Source of the DNA: Annulohypoxylon bovei var. microspora
Lineage: Eukaryota > Ascomycota > Sordariomycetes > Xylariales > Hypoxylaceae
Direction of reading: 5' to 3'
Assembly (NCBI GenBank): GCA_022836615.1
Contig: MU405215.1
Span: forward strand, 186,001-250,000
DNA: 64,000 bases
Shown here: positions 58,883 to 64,000 of the stretch, piece after piece
Numbering within the stretch: the stretch's first letter is position 1
How the letters are laid out: each line of letters opens with the position of its first letter
Position numbers and translations under genes: made by a program
The notes under the pieces: model-generated
Database searches by the model: none
Seen by the model: only the letters and a program-made list of their open reading frames with translations
Told to the model about the DNA's origin: nothing

Positions 58883-59322
58883 GAGGGGGGTAGGTAATTT
58901 ATAAAAACGGGATAAATGCATTGCTATGGACAAGCGTACAACGCAGTGATTAGTCGGAGGAGAAGTACTAGTGTCACAGCATGTGTATATCTGGAAGGGG
59001 GTCGTATCATTATCATTTGGGTATCTCTTGGTAGAGGAGTACTTTACCTAGGCAGAGTTTGAAACTACCTATCCAGGTACCTAGGTAGGTATGAATCCTG
59101 CATTTTCTATTTGACGACCAATCAATCATAACCCCCCCTAACAGTTCCCCTAACGTGTCCTGGTGTAACAGTTCTAGAGGGTTCTTGCGAATCGATCTCC
59201 ATGAGAATCCTACAGCTCACGTTGGGTATAAATCCCAGTTGCAATTATAGTCTTAATAAAATCAAAGCTAGGTAGACTTGGTCGCTCTTAGAACTTCCAG
59301 CAATCACTGTTTTACTATTCCT
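58883..59322. other. Intergenic, 0.44 kb
   Basis: Holds a GTACCTAGGTAGGTA microrepeat at about 59076-59091 and the promoter of the next gene. Confidence 0.4.
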
Positions 59323-60193
59323 ATGATGGTGTATCCTGTTCTTGATCGAAAAGCTGCCTTAAATCGGTTGTATTCTGAGAATAATCAATTATTTCAGGAT
59401 GAAGAAAATTTACACCCATGGAGGGTATTATATTCTCGGCTCTTCCAGGATCCTTTACTTAGAATATGGGACAATAATTCAGGAAGTCGACCAGCTAAGG
59501 ACAATCGAATGATGTCAAGGGCGCCCGAAATGCGCCTCGATAATGCAAAATCGCGGAAGGCATCTTTGACTAAGCATCTCGACTACAGCAAGTGGACCGA
59601 TGGGCCGTATATATCATTTACAACCTGTCCAGTTGCAATCAAAGAGCTGGCGAAGATGAGACTGGACAGAGAACGAGGTGCCCAGACACTTTCGGTCATA
59701 GACCCGAAGAGTCGAATTATGAATGGTTTGCCCATTCTTAATGTTGCAACTGAAATGGACCATTATAGTATTCCAGATCCATATGATAAAGGGAAGGAAT
59801 ACTATACCAATCACTGCGTGTGCCTGTGGCAGGTCACAGAAACTGAAATTGTTGGCCATTGGGATTGGGATTCCCTTGCAAACAGTGAGAATTGGTATGA
59901 GAATATTATTATACCCGCTGTTGATAAATGGCGCGAAAACAATCAACTTGAATTTCATAAGCTCGCCGTAAAGGGAACGGAAGAGAAAGGCGGAGGACTT
60001 GACAACTACTATTTTCAACAGCATGTTAGGTAGGTACCTACCTAGTTACCTAGGTTATGACCTTCATTTACCTTCACAGAAAGCTAATTATTTAAGTGAT
60101 GACGAGGATTTCGACTGTACATATGATGGAATGGTCGAGGCAAATACGTCAGACAACATAATCAGAATGATCGAAGGAGATTGGAATTATTAG
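59323..60193 (+). pseudogene. DUF7587-like protein gene, apparently frameshifted near its 3' end
   Basis: From ATG 59323 a frame of 236 codons runs to a stop at 60031-60033. It contains PYISFTTCPVAIKELAKMRLD, GLPILNVATEMDHYSIPDPY, YYTNHCVCLWQVTETEIVGHW and WYENIIIPAVDKW, which resemble the fungal DUF7587 domain of unknown function. Right at the stop lies a TAGGTAGGTACCTACCTAG-type microrepeat (60027-60055). After it, from 60047 in the +1 frame, coding-like sequence resumes (SDDEDFDCTYDGMVEAN, IIRMIEGDW) to a stop at 60191-60193. No intron of workable length joins the two. Either the protein now ends early or the gene is inactive. Confidence 0.6.
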
Positions 60194-60603
60194 TACGGCT
60201 TAGTCGCCTCCCGTGCCTTTGGCACTGCGCTTTATGGTGTTACTGAGGGTGTACGGTTACAATGGATCAGTAGACACTGTCGTGCTATAATTTTATTAAA
60301 CCAGTATCATACTTAGGTACGAAATCGCTGTGAAGCTTTAGGTTAGGTTCTACTTAGACGACATTGCTCATATATTACCCGGATTGAAGAAAATAATAAC
60401 CTGTACATTATTATTGTGAGAGCAAAAGGGTAGTGAAGTCAGCGGGAAACCCATTACCTCATAATTTTCCTAACTATCTAAAAATATAAAACTACCTACT
60501 AATAGGATAGCACAATGAGCGAATTGGATCAATAATATATAATACATCAGCTTTAAAGGGGGGTTACTCCGCAAATATCAAACAGATCTTTCATCCCATA
60601 GTC
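60194..60603. other. Intergenic, 0.4 kb
   Basis: AT-rich stretch between convergent genes; nothing recognised. Confidence 0.4.
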
Positions 60604-61202
60604 TCAAATGCCATAGAAAACGGCGGGGACGGCAGCAATAGCCGCGACCATACCGAGCATCGCTTTGTTGGCCTCTCCGGCACTTGTGGCGGCCTTCGTC
60701 TCGGACGACGAGTCGGAAGAATCGGTAGAGGTCGACGAACTGGAACTGGAGCCTGAATCACTCGAGTCAGAGCTTGCGGTACTTGAGGCGGAAGAGGCCG
60801 TGGGAGTGGGAGTGGTAGAACCAGCAGCCGAGGAGGGTGAGGTACCGGAGAGCGCGTCCTGGACCTTTTGGTCGTAGTCAGGGTCGGTAGTTTCGACCTT
60901 GGCCTTGCACGAGCTGACGGAGCCGTCGCCGCAAAGGCCGATTCCCTTGCAGTTGCTGCTGCTGCTGCTGTCGACGACGCAGCATACGGTATCGTTGTCG
61001 CCGCTGACAATCGCGAAACCGGGGCAGCACTTGTTGTTCGCGATCAGCTGCTGACCTGATGGGCACGTTGTCTGGATAGGGGTTGCGTTAGTTCAACAAC
61101 TGAATGGTATCGGTATCTTATTTCTCTGTTTCCGCTACTTACGGTAGCCTGAGCGATAGCCGCGCCCAGCGTGAGGAAGACGATTCTCGCAGTTGCAACC
61201 AT
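60604..61202 (-). CDS. GPI-anchored, Ser-rich secreted protein with eight-cysteine head
   Basis: Two exons (61202-61143 and 61071-60604) encode 175 aa. A signal peptide (MVATARIVFLTLGAAIAQA) is followed by a compact domain with eight cysteines (TTCPSGQ, KCCPGFAIV, TVCCVVD, NCKGIG, LCGDG, SSCK), then a Ser/Thr-rich stalk of about 60 residues and a C-terminal hydrophobic tail (MLGMVAAIAAVPAVFYGI) preceded by small residues, as in GPI signals. The protein should sit at the cell surface or in the wall. The cysteine spacing is not the CFEM pattern. The Ser codons include CAG-repeat-like AGC runs. Function unknown. Confidence 0.78.
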
Positions 61203-62020
61203 TTTGATTGTAATGAGTGGATAGAAATATAACCTAGTTAAAATGAATGAATAGGTATGAAGAAAATTCAAGTTAAGATGCCTGAACAGTGATTGTAATT
61301 TGTGTTTAGGTAGATGGTGTAGTTGTGCGAGTCTGGTCTGTTTACACTTTTACGACAAGAGGATGAGCCTCGTTATATATTTGTTCTTCAAATTGGAAAC
61401 ATGAATTCAATATGAAGACTCGCTTGCATGAGTGTTGGTGAGACCAAAAGCTCACGCTCATTCTTGCCTTGAATAGGGTGAGTAGCTGCATGAGCTGTGC
61501 TGTAAGAGCGTGCTAATAATTTACTCCTGGAAATAATCACCAATCGATTCCTAGGATCTGGAGTCGGCTATACTAAAACAATAGACGGCCTGGTTCATGT
61601 ACCGCCTTACACTTCCCAAAATGGAAATAATCTCAGCATTGGTGCGGGCGCTGACTGTGCGGTAGGTAGTGTTGCGGCTGAACTAAGGCTGTACGACAAT
61701 TGTATAGCTATTCTGCAAGTAATCATTAGAGCCTTATTGAAACATTTCCTGTTTGATGAAATTAGCTCGCTATACTTGGAAATGATGTTTACTCAATTGG
61801 AGGTATACTGCGATTGCAACTAGGCCGTATGGGCACACGATCTTAGTTGTGAAAACTTTTCCCATTGATCCTTTGGGTCATCCCCTGAAGGAGTGATGCC
61901 GATGGTTTAACTGTGATCTTAAAGTCCAACCACGTAGATATCTGAAGACTTTTCCAATTTCGATTGTCTAAGCTAGATCGAACTACTTACTTAGATAGAA
62001 ATACCACTGTGCCCTTTCCA
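61203..62020. other. Intergenic, 0.8 kb
   Basis: Promoter of the GPI-protein gene and 3' flank of the next; no gene recognised. Confidence 0.4.
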
Positions 62021-62860
62021 TTATTCTCTAGCATTCAACGCCCCCTCCGGCACGATCTCGTCATCATAGCCCAAATCATTTAATCGATCCTCCAACGTCT
62101 TCAACATCTCCTTTGCCTCATCTCCAAATGGATCTTGCCCGTAGCATTCTAGGAACGCTATGTGGACCATGGAAAGTGCCATGCCCATACAGAGCGGACA
62201 GGCGACACGTACACTACCACAGCCCATGAAAATATTAAAATCTGGCCCATTTGAGCACCCTGGACAGGAAAATCTCTCTCCGTTACAAGCCCTGCAGTCA
62301 CCACCTTCAATTGTAGCAATAATATCGGGGATTTTAAGGAAGATATAAAGACAGTGCACTGTTGGCGTGGTATCTAGGACAACGATGAAGGTGCCAGAGA
62401 GCTGGTACAACTCGGGAAGTTGAGTGTTGATCGTTTCGGCTGTAGATTGCATGGCACAAGTTAAGTAAGACTCAACATCCAGCACGTCTCGCCGATTTTC
62501 GAGGTAGCCCGCGAACGGCTCGTCGAACTTGTGTGGAAAACAGCGAAGAACCACTGTGTCAGGCGATGACGATACGACATCGACCTTCACCAAACAAAAA
62601 TCATCTTGTATACCCTCATGTGTAAACTTCAAGATCATGCTCCATACCTCGTTAGGCAAGGTTATGCCGCCCTTGCCCCGAATATTGGTGTTGCTACGGG
62701 TAAGGAGCTGTGTCACGTAGCGGAGACCTAACGTGCCGGTATTGAGCAGGAGCAAGCCGTTTGGGTGGCTGCGTATATCGGAGACATGGTCCATTTCTAC
62801 CGGCTGCATTTTGTTGTTTCGATAAATTGGGTTGATGTTATAATAAGCGAGTAGTGACAT
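62021..62860 (-). CDS. Hypothetical protein with F-box-like start and CxxC zinc-type motifs
   Basis: A single 279-aa exon. An LPNEVWSMILKF segment near residue 68 resembles the first helix of an F-box. The C-terminal half has CRACNGERFSCPGC and later CPLC, the spacing of zinc-binding Cys pairs. The C-terminus is acidic and helical (EAKEMLKTLEDRLNDLG). There is no signal peptide or membrane segment. Relatives are probably uncharacterised fungal proteins; a substrate-adaptor role is only a guess. An in-frame ATG at 62806 is an alternative start. A MITE begins 32 bp upstream of the ATG. Confidence 0.6.
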   Translation of the reverse strand: MSLLAYYNINPIYRNNKMQPVEMDHVSDIRSHPNGLLLLNTGTLGLRYVTQLLTRSNTNIRGKGGITLPNEVWSMILKFTHEGIQDDFCLVKVDVVSSSPDTVVLRCFPHKFDEPFAGYLENRRDVLDVESYLTCAMQSTAETINTQLPELYQLSGTFIVVLDTTPTVHCLYIFLKIPDIIATIEGGDCRACNGERFSCPGCSNGPDFNIFMGCGSVRVACPLCMGMALSMVHIAFLECYGQDPFGDEAKEMLKTLEDRLNDLGYDDEIVPEGALNARE

Positions 62861-62892
62861 TCGTTACCTGTGTTTGACAGAGTTTAGGAATG

Positions 62893-63144
62893 ATTATCCC
62901 ACGAGGACCCAGGCAGGGGACGTTTTTTACTAACCTCCGCTTTTGACGAACAGACCAAGCTCGCTACCAGCTTTTGTCCCTTGCAATGTATTTATTCGCC
63001 GATTTAAGTGTATCAATACAAGAACTTTTCAAAACTTATCTGGGTGAGGTGGATGCGTATTAAAATCCTGATTGTTGATTGATTAGAATCAGGACAAGGT
63101 GGATGCGAAAAAAACGTCCCTTGCTTAGGTCCTCGTGGGATAAT
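62893..63144. mobile_element. MITE with 36-bp inverted ends, in a promoter
   Basis: A 252-bp element whose ends (ATTATCCCACGAGGACC and onward to GGGACGTTTTTT) match as inverted repeats at 33 of 36 positions. All three differences are transitions (C/T or G/A). The interior repeats GGTGGATGCG and carries a short palindrome around TCCTGATTG/AATCAGGA. No coding capacity and no clear target duplication. It lies directly upstream of the gene at 62021-62860. Confidence 0.75.
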
Positions 63145-64000
63145 TAATAAATAAACAATAAATGAAGACTTTTAACGGGTTAATGGATTTGGTAGGTATT
63201 ATCGTTATTCCGGTTGCTTAACCGTTATTATGTAGGTATCTTAAGGCGCTGAGCCACTCAGTTTTGGTCTATGATTAATTGAATTGAATTGAAAGAAATT
63301 CACTTACTCTTACATTTAATTATACTTTCGCATTTAATTACTTATAAACCTTTCAAAATTACGCCTTAAGTAAATTCAATTGATTAATCATTTCAGAACA
63401 TTTTACACGCAAAAGTTGCAGCAATTTCAATTGCATATGTGGTTGCAAAATTAGGTATAAAAGTAAATACGTTGAAAGTGTGTTAATTGAGGTTAGTCCC
63501 GTGACACCCTTTATGCAGGCCTTCTCACCCGGTCCTACATATAGTTATTCCTAAAGCTAGGTACATAATTTGCTAACCATTTATACAACTGGAATAGCTG
63601 TAACCGTACCCGTTCGAAAGCGCTTTGAAAGCTCGAAGGGTTTAATCATAAAAATATTTATGAGCAATCGAAGGGGCAGGAAAAGGTGAAATGCAAAGGG
63701 TTTAACTACGTACATCCAATCAACTTTTACTTACTAATAATCCTTAGTATTACATAATCACCCCACAGTCATGTAACTGTGGGTTCTCTATGTATGACTC
63801 ATCATTATTTGGCTTACCAAATTTAAACAGTTACATGCCTGCATGCCAGTTTGCAGTTAAAAAGATCGAATACGAACCACTTAAAAGGCTTTAGAGGTAC
63901 GTTCTAGAACCAAGTAAAGCCTATGAAGATCTTAATCGTACGTCGACACGCATGATAGGTGGGTTGAAAAGTTGTTGGTTTGAGGTTTGCTAAGCCGCTT
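63145..64000. other. Intergenic, AT-rich, to the right edge
   Basis: No gene recognised. A small inverted pair (CTTAAGGCG near 63239 and CGCCTTAAG near 63362) with AATTGAATT-type repeats may be a short element remnant. Confidence 0.35.

Overview
The window reads as nuclear DNA of a filamentous ascomycete (Pezizomycotina). The evidence is short introns of about 50-80 nt with GTAAGT-like donors and CTRAC/ACTAAC branch points, typically fungal protein families (PTH11-like receptor, Zn2Cys6 regulators, GT69/CMT1 mannosyltransferase, PL4 lyase), and gene-poor AT-rich spacers. Many scattered CCTAGGTA/TAGGTAGG microrepeats are reminiscent of Sordariomycetes; that placement is inference. Exons were joined by hand from splice signals and reading phase. 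No tRNA, rRNA, CRISPR or prokaryotic feature was recognised.

Left part (1-24.4 kb). An unrecognised gene runs off the left edge. A divergent pectin pair follows: a secreted PL4 rhamnogalacturonan lyase and a secreted protein with two pectin methylesterase domains. Next come a conserved-looking hypothetical protein, two unrecognised small secreted proteins, and a divergent mitochondrial pair: an ABC1/UbiB-type kinase (Cqd1/ADCK2-like) and holocytochrome-c synthase with a Lys-Glu-Pro/His repeat insert. An Atz/Trz-type amidohydrolase and a PTH11-like seven-helix receptor finish this part.

Middle (24.4-37.5 kb). This is a repeat-rich zone. A pogo-like MITE with 15-bp perfect ends and a TA duplication, and two copies of another inverted-repeat element, lie before an HMG-box protein and a six-exon flavin-dependent halogenase. 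A 1,010-bp foldback element follows, with over 100 bp of inverted ends, a perfect 9-bp target duplication and four blocks of an 11-bp AGTACT repeat at its centre. It ends 62 bp from a divergent eight-exon Hsp70-like gene.

Right part (37.5-64 kb). A Zn2Cys6 regulator is divergent to a 14-helix MFS transporter, with a CGG-N5-CCG palindrome between them. Then come a large secreted subtilase, a Pro/Gly-repeat protein, a short-chain dehydrogenase, a Lys-rich histone-H1-like protein with a GC-AG intron, a CMT1-type glycosyltransferase, a second Zn2Cys6 regulator, a DUF7587-like gene apparently frameshifted by a CTAGGTA microrepeat, an eight-cysteine GPI-anchored protein, and a Cys-rich hypothetical protein with a MITE 32 bp upstream of its start.

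How they fit together. The pectin pair should act on rhamnogalacturonan and homogalacturonan outside the cell. The kinase and the heme lyase both serve the mitochondrion. The regulator/transporter pair looks like a self-contained efflux module. The halogenase suggests a halogenated secondary metabolite, but no PKS, NRPS or terpene synthase is present here, so it is an orphan within this window.
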